The position numbers and the translations under genes are program-made. The notes below the pieces were generated by a model that was given only the letters and a program-made list of their open reading frames with translations, ran no database searches and was not told where the DNA came from. Below, in pieces: positions 10,005 through 18,996 of a stretch of DNA of 64,000 bases (its first letter is position 1; each line of letters starts with the position of its first letter). Origin of the DNA: Flavobacteriales bacterium (GTDB lineage Bacteria > Bacteroidota > Bacteroidia > Flavobacteriales_E > Vicingaceae); NCBI GenBank assembly GCA_020635795.1, contig JACJZD010000001.1, forward strand, positions 1,497,001 to 1,561,000, read 5' to 3'.

Positions 10005-12347
10005 TTATTTTTTCATAAAAAAGAATGTTCCATCTTCGTCCTCTAGCCCAGCAATTTTACCAAATTTAGGTTTTTGAGAGCTGCCACTTTTTGATACTGC
10101 ACTACTTACCTTATTTACTATGGTTTCAATAGGAATGCAGGCATCAGGATTTGCAGAAAGTGTATTTGCAAAGGTTTTAGTGAATTGAGAATTATCAACG
10201 GCTAACTCATACCCAGCCGAAGAAAATACTTGTGATGATTTAAATTTAGTTGCTTGCCAATCGTTACAATTTCTTTCTTTAGGGGTTGCTCTCATAGCTT
10301 GATAAAATGATGGTCCTGATTCACAAGCATCGGTAATTACTAAAGTATGTGTAATGTATTTTGAGTACGATTGCATAGCTGCTTTTAAGTTATTAATGTT
10401 AAAGTATGTAAACTCTTCGTCACGTTTTGCATCAACTGGAATCCAATACCCCGATTCGTTAATAAATTTACCATGACCAGCATACCAAACTAAAATAGAG
10501 TTTACCTGATTACTTCTTACCAAGTCTCTCAATTCAATCGAAAAGAATTTTTCTAATTGAGCTTTACTCATGTTAGATTTATGTATGATGTTATTGATTT
10601 TATATTTTGCAAAAGCAGATTTCATCATCGTCACATCTTTTGTAGGTCCATCTAAACTTGCAAAGTTGCTGTAATTAGAATTCTCAATAAACACTACCCA
10701 CGTTTTTCCCATCGGATTATCACTTAATAAAGCAACATTTTCTCTATTTATTGTAAATACTTTTTCAACAGCATTGCCATAAATATCCTCTGCAGTTATA
10801 GTAAATTTATCCTTATTGGTGATGTTTATATTTGCCGAAAATTTAGGGTTTAAGTCCTCTAAAATAAAACTAGCACTTGCTCCTTCAATCATTATCTTTT
10901 TTATCAAACTTTCGTCCGATAATATACCCTCTACATATAATGTTGGAGCATCAGAATCTAAATAAATCATTCCATTATCAGAAGCATAAGGAGCCAATAA
11001 CTTTACCACAGGTGCATCAACTTCTGTTTCAATTAATTTATAATTCCATGTTTCACTGTTTTGATAAACATCAAAAGCTGTAATGTTTATCGATTTTGAA
11101 GACGGCAAATCCATCTCTAATTCAAAAAACGGATTTAAAGTATCCTTGTTAAAAATTGCATCTTTGCCATTTATTTTAACAAATTCAATATTACTTTCAT
11201 CTTTAATTTGTCCTTTTAATGTATATCTTGAAACACCTTTAGCTACCGACAATTCTCCTTCTTTTAACGATACAGGATCAATCATCGATATTTTCGGATT
11301 ATTTGATTCTTTATTTAACTCATACAATCTTTTTTTAGCTTCGTCGTAAAGTTTTAAGGCATTTCCATCGTAAGGAGTTAACTTTTTAATTGCTTCGTAA
11401 TCTTTAACTGCCGATTTATAATCCAACATTACCTCATAAGCCTTAGCTCGTTGATAATAAATATTAAAATCTTCTTTATTTAATTGCAATGCTTTAGTGT
11501 AATCTGCTATAGCATTTTGATGTTGATTAATACTTTGATAAACATCTGCTCTCATTACATAATAAACTGAATTTTCAGGTTTTAACGTAATTATTTTAGA
11601 CAAATCATCAATAGCTTTTGATGTGTTTTTATTTTCTAAATTTATTCTTGATCTCATCAAGTACACATCCACATTATTTCCATCTAAAGCTATTGCTTTA
11701 TCAATAGAAGCATTGGCTTTATCAAACTCATTTAACTTTGAAAATGTATACGCGGCTCCCATGTGAGCATCAATTGACTTACTATCGTAAAATATTGCTC
11801 TATTAAAACTGTAACTTGCATCTTGATAATTTTTTACACTATCCAATGCAATCCCCTTTAAGTAGTAAATACGTGCAGTTTTTGAACTCCCAATAGCGTC
11901 ATCAGTAACATCGGCTGCTTCTTGAAATCTTTTCAATTCCATTAATGACAATGCTTTTAATTCAAAAGCCTCCATTAACTTTTTGTCGTTTGAAATGGCT
12001 GATGAAAAAGCTTCCACCGCTTCATTGTACTTTTTTGATTTGTAATAAGCTCTACCTAAATTATTAAAATATTCAGCTTCTTTTGACTTTAACTCTGTAG
12101 CTTTCTTAAAATCAACAATGGCTTTATCCAAACTATTTGTCAACTCAAAACACAAACCTCTATAGTTTAAAGCCTTATCATGATTATCTTTATCTGTTAA
12201 AACTTTGGTAAACTCTTCAATAGCTGTTTTATAATCTTTTGCTTCAAATGCTTTTTCACCATTTCTAAGATAAGCAAAATAGGCTTGTGCTGAAACACTA
12301 GATACAGCAACTAAAAGGACAATAGACAATATACTTTTCTTCAACAT
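10005..12347 (-). CDS. TPR-repeat protein with C-terminal caspase (C14) domain
   Basis: A 780-residue exported protein with a signal peptide at 1-20 (VSAQA). About eight to nine TPR repeats run from residue 20 to 330 (for example YFNNLGRAYYKSKKYNEAV). A beta-rich middle (about 345-535) has two copies of a fold marked by DESNIEFVKINGK and DESLIKKIMIEG. A caspase-like peptidase domain fills about 545-780. The catalytic dyad is visible: His near 624 in VWYAGHGKF and Cys near 674 in ITDACESG. The dyad is intact, so an active cysteine protease is plausible, with cleavage after basic or acidic residues undetermined. It is transcribed ahead of the Reg_prop/SpoIIE gene with a 10-bp gap, which hints at a shared signalling pathway. 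A TAAATTTG promoter box lies at 12380-12387. Confidence 0.9.
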   Translation of the reverse strand: MLKKSILSIVLLVAVSSVSAQAYFAYLRNGEKAFEAKDYKTAIEEFTKVLTDKDNHDKALNYRGLCFELTNSLDKAIVDFKKATELKSKEAEYFNNLGRAYYKSKKYNEAVEAFSSAISNDKKLMEAFELKALSLMELKRFQEAADVTDDAIGSSKTARIYYLKGIALDSVKNYQDASYSFNRAIFYDSKSIDAHMGAAYTFSKLNEFDKANASIDKAIALDGNNVDVYLMRSRINLENKNTSKAIDDLSKIITLKPENSVYYVMRADVYQSINQHQNAIADYTKALQLNKEDFNIYYQRAKAYEVMLDYKSAVKDYEAIKKLTPYDGNALKLYDEAKKRLYELNKESNNPKISMIDPVSLKEGELSVAKGVSRYTLKGQIKDESNIEFVKINGKDAIFNKDTLNPFFELEMDLPSSKSINITAFDVYQNSETWNYKLIETEVDAPVVKLLAPYASDNGMIYLDSDAPTLYVEGILSDESLIKKIMIEGASASFILEDLNPKFSANINITNKDKFTITAEDIYGNAVEKVFTINRENVALLSDNPMGKTWVVFIENSNYSNFASLDGPTKDVTMMKSAFAKYKINNIIHKSNMSKAQLEKFFSIELRDLVRSNQVNSILVWYAGHGKFINESGYWIPVDAKRDEEFTYFNINNLKAAMQSYSKYITHTLVITDACESGPSFYQAMRATPKERNCNDWQATKFKSSQVFSSAGYELAVDNSQFTKTFANTLSANPDACIPIETIVNKVSSAVSKSGSSQKPKFGKIAGLEDEDGTFFFMKK

Positions 12348-12379
12348 AACTATTTAATTTATTCATTATCAACTAGCTA

Positions 12380-12387
12380 CAAATTTA
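12380..12387 (-). promoter_or_regulatory. -7 promoter box for the TPR-caspase gene
   Basis: TAAATTTG on the minus strand, 33 bases before the ATG of the TPR-caspase gene, matches the TAnnTTTG consensus. It faces the divergent box at 12465-12472. Confidence 0.5.
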
Positions 12388-12464
12388 GCCATTTATTCGA
12401 TGATACAGTGTTTTTTATAGACGAATTACAAAATTTTATTCACAATTTTTCAGTATCAAATGGG

Positions 12465-12472
12465 TATTTTTG
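12465..12472 (+). promoter_or_regulatory. -7 promoter box for the small membrane protein and ybaB
   Basis: TATTTTTG matches TAnnTTTG and ends 18 bases before the ATG at 12491, placing the transcript start about 12 bases before the start codon. Confidence 0.5.
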
Positions 12473-12490
12473 CCTGAATAAAAAGAGCAC

Positions 12491-12661
12491 ATGCTAAAAA
12501 GAGACAAAATAAAACTTATTGTAGTATCAATACTAGTTGTGTTGATGGCTATCACCTACTTCATTTTTGGAAAAGAATCAATTGCAATGAAATCTGTGTC
12601 TGGGTTTAGTTTAGTTTTTTGGATTATAACAATGGTTTACTTAAATAAAAAATACAAATAA
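12491..12661 (+). CDS. small two-helix membrane protein, 56 residues
   Basis: An ATG at 12491 opens a 56-codon frame beginning MLKRDKIKLIVVSILVVLMA. It has two hydrophobic segments (about 8-26 and 37-51) and a basic tail, NKKYK. A good promoter box sits just upstream. Its stop overlaps the ybaB start by one base (TAATG), so the two are translationally coupled, which supports it being a real gene despite its size. Family not recognised. Predicted topology has both ends in the cytoplasm, because both ends are lysine-rich. Confidence 0.7.
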   Translation: MLKRDKIKLIVVSILVVLMAITYFIFGKESIAMKSVSGFSLVFWIITMVYLNKKYK

Positions 12662-12978
12662 TGTTAGGAAATTTTTTAAATAAGCAAATGCTTGGCAAAA
12701 TGGGTGCCATGCAACAACAAATGGAAGAAATTAAAGCTAAACTTGAAAACATTAGCGTTATTGGTGAGTCTGATAATTCCACATGTAAGGCAGTTGCTTC
12801 AGGAAATCGTTTAATTAAAGAGATTACCTTAAGCGAAGATTTTATTAAAAACGCATCAAAACAAGAAGTTGAGTCAGCTATCGTTCAAGCAGCAAACAGA
12901 GCATTAGAACAAGCAGCAAGAGTTGAGCAATCTGAAATGAGTCATGCTGCAATGAGCATACTTCCTGGATTAGGCTAA
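12661..12978 (+). CDS. ybaB: YbaB/EbfC family nucleoid-associated protein
   Basis: A 105-residue DNA-binding protein of the YbaB/EbfC family, which forms a tweezer-like homodimer on DNA. The N-terminal helix (LGKMGAMQQQMEEIKAKLEN) and the central beta hairpin with VIGESDNSTCKAVASGNRLIKEITL fit the family, and the length is typical. The usual neighbours dnaX and recR are absent. Here it is coupled to a small membrane protein by a one-base overlap. Its 3' end overlaps the 3' end of the convergent acyltransferase gene by 9 bp. A nucleoid or chromosome-organising role is inferred from the family. Confidence 0.85.
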   Translation: MLGNFLNKQMLGKMGAMQQQMEEIKAKLENISVIGESDNSTCKAVASGNRLIKEITLSEDFIKNASKQEVESAIVQAANRALEQAARVEQSEMSHAAMSILPGLG

Positions 12979-14106
12979 TTTGTGTTTATTAATAACAGGG
13001 TTAGCATACATCTCATAAAATATTTTTCTAGCTTGTTGGTTTTCATACAAACCAACAGCTTCCATTTTCTTCTTGGTATAGGCTAAAAAAGTATCTTTTT
13101 GCTCATTGGTATAATTTGAACTGAACTCACTATTGTTATTTAACAAATCACAAGCTATATAATTGTTTGGCCATAAGTGATAATTCCCTTGAATTTCAGC
13201 ATCAATAACTGAGGCTACACTTTTTAACAATTCATTTCTGTTCTTCACATCAGTAAATTGTTGTATTTTATTGTTTATTGGTGCACAAAAGAAAATATTT
13301 ACATTCCCTTTAAATCCATCAATACCGGTAGCCATGTGTAAAGCATCTTCATTCGGTTTTTTCACATAGGTCTCACCATTTGCTTTTGCTAGCAAATCTG
13401 GTAATTTTATTGCATCACAAGGGTCAAATTCATAAGATAATGCAACTGGTGTAATATTCATTTGAGTTAAATGTGCAAGTAAATCACCTTGTGCTGAAAA
13501 ACAAAACATTTTAAGTAAACCTGGATTGGTTACATCATTCCCATCTTTAGCTCTACCTTCTCGTTGTGCTATCCACACCGATTCTTTTTTTACATTTAAA
13601 ACATGTTGAATATAATTTGAAAGTTGCTTAGAGGCCTCTATCATTTCTTGGTTTGGTAAATCTCTTTTTACCATAAAACTCTTGTTTAACCTTACAATAT
13701 CTCTAACAATAGGGTTTTTCAACAGATTACTTCCAATAGCTATTTCACAACCAATAAAACCAACACGCTTTATCAACAAATAATTAATCAGCCCTGAATC
13801 CAACACAATATCTCTATGGTTTGATATAAACGTATAGGTATCTTGTGCATTTAAATCAAAAAAACCATCAGAAGATAATTCTGTTACCGTATTATCAACA
13901 ACTCGTTCTAAGGTTCTTCTAACCATGTCATACTGAAACTCATTAATAGTTTGGTACGATAATAGCATGGTTTTTAAATCTTCTAACGATAATTCTGGAT
14001 GATATTTTTGCAAGCCATACAACAACACATCTTCTTTAACAAGGCGTTTTGCAACATCTTGGTATTCGTTATCATTATAACATCTTATATCGTCGAAATT
14101 ATCCAT
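12970..14106 (-). CDS. glycerol-phosphate-type acyltransferase family protein
   Basis: About 378 residues, with a PlsB/PlsC-like acyltransferase core. The NHRDIVLDS motif near residue 95 corresponds to the catalytic His-Asp block, and IAQREGRAKDGND near residue 180 to the acyl-acceptor-binding block. It probably acylates a glycerol-3-phosphate or lysophosphatidate headgroup in phospholipid synthesis, or acts in another lipid pathway; the exact acceptor is not certain. The frame continues six codons further to a TTG at 14124. I choose the ATG at 14106 because a TATTTTTG promoter box (14122-14129) overlaps the TTG. The gene converges on ybaB and overlaps its end by 9 bp. Confidence 0.8.
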   Translation of the reverse strand: MDNFDDIRCYNDNEYQDVAKRLVKEDVLLYGLQKYHPELSLEDLKTMLLSYQTINEFQYDMVRRTLERVVDNTVTELSSDGFFDLNAQDTYTFISNHRDIVLDSGLINYLLIKRVGFIGCEIAIGSNLLKNPIVRDIVRLNKSFMVKRDLPNQEMIEASKQLSNYIQHVLNVKKESVWIAQREGRAKDGNDVTNPGLLKMFCFSAQGDLLAHLTQMNITPVALSYEFDPCDAIKLPDLLAKANGETYVKKPNEDALHMATGIDGFKGNVNIFFCAPINNKIQQFTDVKNRNELLKSVASVIDAEIQGNYHLWPNNYIACDLLNNNSEFSSNYTNEQKDTFLAYTKKKMEAVGLYENQQARKIFYEMYANPVINKHKLA

Positions 14107-14121
14107 CAGAAATTTTTTTTT

Positions 14122-14129
14122 CAAAAATA
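14122..14129 (-). promoter_or_regulatory. -7 promoter box for the acyltransferase gene
   Basis: TATTTTTG on the minus strand lies 15 bases before the ATG at 14106. Its position excludes the upstream TTG at 14124 as the start. Confidence 0.45.
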
Positions 14130-14176
14130 TTATCTATTTTTAGATTTTGCTAATTAAATGTAATTGAATATAGTTT

Positions 14177-14731
14177 ATGAAAAAGTATCTCCCTATTCTT
14201 ATCGTCTTATTATCAATAGTATTTTATGGTTGTCCTTATCAAAGTCCTGTTGAGTTATGTACTTACGAGGAAGCCTTAAAAACGGATAAAAACTTAGAGG
14301 GTTATTGGATAGCATTCCATGAGGATGGCTCGAAAGACGAACTATTTTTTGAAAAAATAGCCAAATCGGTAATGAGTGTAACACATAAAGAATTGGATAA
14401 AAACGACCGTTCAAAAGGCATTAACAAATACAGGGTTTATGCAACCAATTTAAATGGTGAAATTCTTTTCAACATTGAAACAAAAGAAGGCAAATACCTT
14501 TTCTCGAAATACGGTTGGACTGGCAAAAATGAATTTTACATACAAACCATTAACGAAGATTACATGAGCAAAAACTTTGTGGTTGATTCTGTTAATACAG
14601 AAATTCTAAAATCGTTTTTATTTGACAGAGTTAGCAAAGATGCTTTATATGACGAGAAAGTAGAGTTCTACAGAAAAGACTCTCCTGAATATGCAAAAGT
14701 GAAAATGTATATGAAAAAATCTGGTTTTTAA
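14177..14731 (+). CDS. putative lipoprotein of unknown function
   Basis: A 184-residue protein. The N-terminal hydrophobic segment ends in a lipobox (VFYGC, Cys19), so it is probably a lipid-anchored periplasmic or outer-membrane protein. The mature part is a mix of short beta strands (YWIAFHEDGSKDELFF, KYRVYATNLNGEILFNIET), perhaps a small lipocalin-like barrel; no family was recognised. The start is an ATG 70 bp from the divergent acyltransferase start. The stop lies 2 bp from the stop of the convergent frameshifted gene. Confidence 0.7.
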   Translation: MKKYLPILIVLLSIVFYGCPYQSPVELCTYEEALKTDKNLEGYWIAFHEDGSKDELFFEKIAKSVMSVTHKELDKNDRSKGINKYRVYATNLNGEILFNIETKEGKYLFSKYGWTGKNEFYIQTINEDYMSKNFVVDSVNTEILKSFLFDRVSKDALYDEKVEFYRKDSPEYAKVKMYMKKSGF

Positions 14732-14733
14732 GA

Positions 14734-15193
14734 CTATTCTTTAATGTTTTGGGCTTCAATCTCTGATTTTTTCACGCTTTTTGAATAGTCTACATTAAAA
14801 TTAAATTGTCCTTTATTTTTCTTGTATTCTATAATTGCTGAAGGGAAATCGGCATCAGAATCATCAACTCCTTCACGTTTTTTTATCAACTCCATTACAA
14901 ACATAAAGGGTTCAGCACCTTTATCACCCTCAAAGGTTGAAATGGCTATACGCTTTGGCAAATAACCTTCTTTAACCAGCTCTAAGGTATAATATTTCTG
15001 CAATTTTAAATCGTATGAGAATTTTTTTTGCCCAAGAAACAGTAGAGATTAAGTTATTCTCTTCATAAAGATTTATGGTAACATCTTTCATGTTTTTATT
15101 CTCTTCGTCAACCATGTAACCAGAGAAATTAACTTGAGCTTGAATAAAGCTTAAACTAGCCAAACACATTGCAATTAAAAATAATTTTTTCAT
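14734..15193 (-). pseudogene. secreted protein with carboxypeptidase-regulatory-like domain, broken by a frameshift at an A8 run
   Basis: The first part (15193 down to about 15030) encodes a signal peptide (MKKLFLIAMCLASLSFIQAQ) and the start of a beta-sandwich, FSGYMVDEENKNMKDVTINL. The frame then runs into unrelated residues and stops at 14972. The continuation lies in another frame (FSYDLKLQKYYTLELVKEGY onward, to 14734). On the minus strand the switch falls at a run of eight A (plus-strand T run 15022-15029). Seven A would give one continuous frame of about 153 residues. So it is a pseudogene, a sequencing error at a homopolymer, or a gene relying on slippage. Its function is unknown; the intact version would be a periplasmic protein. 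Confidence 0.75.
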
Positions 15194-15385
15194 GATTCCG
15201 CTAATAAATTTATTACTGTAACAGTTTTATACGTGAACAAACTATTTAAGGTTGCACAAAATATTAATAATCAAACTATTTACGTAATAATACTTAATCG
15301 TTTTATTTAGGAAAGTCATTTATACCACTCATCACAACAAAACTACCATTGGTATAAATTGAAATAAACACATAATAAAGAAGCG

Positions 15386-15393
15386 TATTTTTG
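15386..15393 (+). promoter_or_regulatory. -7 promoter box for the GLPGLI gene
   Basis: TATTTTTG fits TAnnTTTG, 15 bases before the ATG at 15409. It overlaps the in-frame TTG at 15391, so translation should begin at the ATG. Confidence 0.5.
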
Positions 15394-15408
15394 AACAAAA
15401 ATGTTCAA

Positions 15409-16152
15409 ATGAAAAACATCGCATTTACACTACTTATTTTAAGTAGCACACTTGGCTGGTCGCAAAACAACTCTGGACTAGTTAAATACCAAGAAGTTAT
15501 TAATACCAAACCCGATTTACAAAAAGCTGAAGAGCAAGGTTGGGCTGAATGGGCAAGCATGGTTCCCGATTCTGTAGTGTTTTATAAAAAGTTATTGTTT
15601 AACGAAACTACTTCTAGTTTCAGTATTTTACCCATGGAAGAAGATCCTAATGAGCAAAATATGGTAAAAATGATGATGCGACGTTACGCCAATCCAAATA
15701 ACGAAACCTATACCAATACCGAAACAGGGAAATTTATTGAGAAAAAAGACTTTATGGGTAAAACCTTTCTAATTAAAGGAAAACCTGAAGAAGTAAAGTG
15801 GAAAATGACTGGCGAAATGAAGCAAATAATGAATTACCCATGTATGAAAGCCACTTTTGAAGACTCTACAGGAGTTGTTGATGCTTGGTTTACCATGGAA
15901 ATTCCTACTTCAACTGGGCCAGAAAAATACAGCAACTTACCAGGTTTAATTTTAGAACTATATATTGCTAAAGAAAAAAGAACCTTAACTGCTATTGAAC
16001 TCGATTTAAAAGAAGTAAAAGCCGACGAGTTTGTTGAACCAAGTAGCGGTAAAGAAGTTACACGTGAAGAATTTTACAAAATTGTAAAAGAAAAAATGGA
16101 AGAAATGAAAAAAAGCGGCGGATGGGGCGGCATGGGAGGTAGAGGTCATTAA
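15409..16152 (+). CDS. GLPGLI family protein
   Basis: About 247 residues, with a signal peptide (MKNIAFTLLILSSTLGWSQ) and the family signature in the form SNLPGLILELYIA near residue 185. GLPGLI proteins are secreted or periplasmic Bacteroidota proteins of unknown function that usually sit next to a TonB-dependent or barrel protein, as here: the barrel gene starts 11 bp downstream. The C-terminus is Gly-rich and basic (KKSGGWGGMGGRGH). The ATG at 15409 is preferred over an upstream TTG that lies inside the promoter box. A role in a paired outer-membrane transport or assembly step is inferred from context only. Confidence 0.88.
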   Translation: MKNIAFTLLILSSTLGWSQNNSGLVKYQEVINTKPDLQKAEEQGWAEWASMVPDSVVFYKKLLFNETTSSFSILPMEEDPNEQNMVKMMMRRYANPNNETYTNTETGKFIEKKDFMGKTFLIKGKPEEVKWKMTGEMKQIMNYPCMKATFEDSTGVVDAWFTMEIPTSTGPEKYSNLPGLILELYIAKEKRTLTAIELDLKEVKADEFVEPSSGKEVTREEFYKIVKEKMEEMKKSGGWGGMGGRGH

Positions 16153-16163
16153 GCCATAACATC

Positions 16164-18956
16164 ATGTTAAAAATCATTTCTTTATTATCCATTCTTTTTA
16201 TTGGATTAAACACCGTTCAGTCGCAAACCTATAATTTTAAAGGGCGAGTTAAAGACAAAACAGCTGAAACCACCATGCCCGGAGCAACAATAATGTTGTT
16301 AAATAAAGCCGACTCCACTTTTTACAAGTACAGCATTACCAATGCAGACGGTGAGTTTCAAATTAAGCAAGTAAAGGCAGGTGCGTTTATTTTGCAAATC
16401 TCTTTTATTGGTTACGAAACCTTTTACCAACCCATAACCGTTAATGAAAATACAGCACCTGAAACTGATTTAGGTGATTTAGGTTTAAGCACTAAAACAG
16501 AGCTCATTAAAACGGTTGAAATTCAAGATGAACTTATACCCATTATCATAAAAAAAGATACCATTGAGTACAACGCCGATGCCTTTAAAACTCAACCCGA
16601 TGCAAGTGTTGGCGATTTATTGAAAAAACTACCAGGTGTTGAAGTAAGTAAAGATGGAACAGTAAAAGCCCAAGGCGAAAATGTAAAAAAAATATTGATT
16701 GATGGTAAACAGTTTTTTGGCGACGATACCAAATTAGCTACCGAAAACCTGCCTGCCGATATGGTAAAAAAAGTTCAGGTTTACGACGACCAATCAGACA
16801 TGTCGAAAATGACTGGTATTGACGATGGCGACCGCTCGAAAACCATTAACTTAAAACTAAAAAAAGACCGTAAAAAAGGATTGTTTGGTAATGTAGAAGT
16901 TGGCGGTGGTGTTGATGATGATGTAAATGCCATGTACGAAAACCGTTTTAACATCAACAAGTTTAAGGAAGACATGCAATTATCGACCTTGGGGATGATT
17001 AACAACACCAACAAACAAGGTTTTTCTTACAGAGATTATATCAACTTTGTTGGAGGAGCACAAAATGCCATGGGTGGCGGAGGCTTTAGAAACTTAGCCA
17101 ACAACAGTAATGGTGTGCCTATTAGCTCGGGAAGTACCAACGATGGTTTAACCGAAACCTTTGCTGGTGGTGTAAATTTAAATTATGATTTTACTCCAGA
17201 AAAAACCTTGTCGGGAAACTATTTTTACAATCAATTGGATAAAGACATTGTTAGTGTTACCAACCGACAATACATTAACTCTAGCGATTCATTAAACTAC
17301 AAATCGCTCATCAACAACAACGAAAATCAATTTAACCGAAACCACCGTTTAAATTTAAAATATGTACAGAAAATAGATTCTACACAAGATTTAACCCTTT
17401 CTGGAAACTTTACTTTCTCTGATGGTAGAAACAACAACTACACCACCAACGACAACATTAATTTCGATGCGTTTTACTTGAACAGAAGTAGCTCCAACAA
17501 CAAATCGACAGGTGATGATGTTTCGGGGAATGGAAACATCCTTTATGGTAAAAGATTCCAAAAACAAGGACGTTCATTGGTAACCAATTTGGCTTTAGGC
17601 AATTTTGCCAACCAAAAAGATTATACCATTTCTACTTACAATACATTTTTTGTTAGAGACACTACTATGTTGCAAACTCAAGACGAGTTTAACAACCAAT
17701 TTAATTACAACGGAAAAATATCGTACACCGAACCTTACGCCAAAAGCAAGTATTTAGAATTGAGTTACCAACGTAGCAACATCCAAACCGAATACAAAAA
17801 AGACTTTTTTGATGTAGATGCATTTACCAACAACCGAAACTTTAATAATCGTTTAAGTTTAAATTACATCAATACCTTTGTTTTTGACCAATATGGCATA
17901 GGCACCAAAATGATACTTGGTAAAGCCAACGTAACTACTGGTGTTGGTTTTCAACATTCTGATTTGAGTGGAGAAATAAAAACAACCAATGCCAGCGTGG
18001 GTAAAACCAATTGGAACGTGTTGCCCAATTTAAAAATTAACTACCAAATGGCAAGCACGGGTAGAATTACTTTCGATTATAGCACCAATGTGCAACAACC
18101 AAGCATCGACCAACTACAACCAACACTTAACAATAGCAATCCCTTGAATCTATACCAAGGTAATCCTGATTTAAAATCGGAATACAACCACAATGTAGTT
18201 GCACGTTTGATGCGTTTTAATCAATTTACTTTTACCAATGTTTTTGCCATGCTTAGTGGTAATTACACCCAAAACAAAATAACCAACTCGCAAAACATCA
18301 GCAACAATTTTGTTACTACCACTACTCCAATAAATGTTGATTACGATTACTTTATAACTGGTTATTTGTATTTTGGAACTCCTATCCGACCCATAAAAAG
18401 CAAAATAAACCTCGGTGCAAACTCATCGTACAACAAAAGCATTGTGTTTATTAACACCATACGAAACAATGTTGACCGTGTTAGCCATTCGTTTGACTTA
18501 AGTTTAGAAAACCGTAACAAAGATGTGGTGGATGCTAAAATTGGAACAAAAATATCGTTTAACAATACGGCATATTCCGAAAACACTACTTTAAACCAAG
18601 ATTACATTTCTACACAGTATTACGCCGATTTGTTTGTTGAGTTTTTGAAAAAATACACCTTTAACACCTCTGCCGAGTACACCGTTTATTCAGGTAATCA
18701 GTTCACCAATAACCCACGAATACCCATTTGGAAAGCCTTTTTATCTCGTAAGTTCTTAAAGGGCGATGCTGGGTTAATTAAGTTTTCGGTGTACGACATC
18801 TTTAACCAAAACATTGGTATTAACCGTACCAGCCAGTTTAATTACATTGAAGACCAACGTGTAAACTCTTTGGGCAGGTATTATTTGGTAAGTGTATCGT
18901 ATAAGATTACTCGATTTGGCGGTAAAAAGAAAAAAACGACCGAAGAAACTAACTAA
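16164..18956 (+). CDS. TonB-dependent-receptor-like outer membrane beta-barrel protein
   Basis: A 930-residue protein. A signal peptide (1-20, VQSQ) is followed by a carboxypeptidase-regulatory-like domain (about 22-105, FKGRVKDKTAETTMPGATI) and a plug-like domain (about 110-215, containing LLKKLPGVEVSKDGTVKAQG and KKILIDGKQFFGDD). The rest is a long Asn- and aromatic-rich barrel of the OMP beta-brl type. The C-terminal strands (YYLVSVSYKITRFGGKKKKT) carry a short basic tail. No clear TonB box was found, so active transport is uncertain. It forms an operon with the upstream GLPGLI gene, 11 bp away. Substrate unknown. Confidence 0.9.
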   Translation: MLKIISLLSILFIGLNTVQSQTYNFKGRVKDKTAETTMPGATIMLLNKADSTFYKYSITNADGEFQIKQVKAGAFILQISFIGYETFYQPITVNENTAPETDLGDLGLSTKTELIKTVEIQDELIPIIIKKDTIEYNADAFKTQPDASVGDLLKKLPGVEVSKDGTVKAQGENVKKILIDGKQFFGDDTKLATENLPADMVKKVQVYDDQSDMSKMTGIDDGDRSKTINLKLKKDRKKGLFGNVEVGGGVDDDVNAMYENRFNINKFKEDMQLSTLGMINNTNKQGFSYRDYINFVGGAQNAMGGGGFRNLANNSNGVPISSGSTNDGLTETFAGGVNLNYDFTPEKTLSGNYFYNQLDKDIVSVTNRQYINSSDSLNYKSLINNNENQFNRNHRLNLKYVQKIDSTQDLTLSGNFTFSDGRNNNYTTNDNINFDAFYLNRSSSNNKSTGDDVSGNGNILYGKRFQKQGRSLVTNLALGNFANQKDYTISTYNTFFVRDTTMLQTQDEFNNQFNYNGKISYTEPYAKSKYLELSYQRSNIQTEYKKDFFDVDAFTNNRNFNNRLSLNYINTFVFDQYGIGTKMILGKANVTTGVGFQHSDLSGEIKTTNASVGKTNWNVLPNLKINYQMASTGRITFDYSTNVQQPSIDQLQPTLNNSNPLNLYQGNPDLKSEYNHNVVARLMRFNQFTFTNVFAMLSGNYTQNKITNSQNISNNFVTTTTPINVDYDYFITGYLYFGTPIRPIKSKINLGANSSYNKSIVFINTIRNNVDRVSHSFDLSLENRNKDVVDAKIGTKISFNNTAYSENTTLNQDYISTQYYADLFVEFLKKYTFNTSAEYTVYSGNQFTNNPRIPIWKAFLSRKFLKGDAGLIKFSVYDIFNQNIGINRTSQFNYIEDQRVNSLGRYYLVSVSYKITRFGGKKKKTTEETN

Positions 18957-18964
18957 TCATTCGT

Positions 18965-18972
18965 TATTTTTG
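18965..18972 (+). promoter_or_regulatory. -7 promoter box for the DUF2911 gene
   Basis: TATTTTTG matches TAnnTTTG, 24 bases before the ATG at 18997, so the DUF2911 gene probably has its own promoter 8 bases after the barrel gene stop. Confidence 0.5.
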
Positions 18973-18996
18973 CACACCTAACTTAAAAATGAAATT

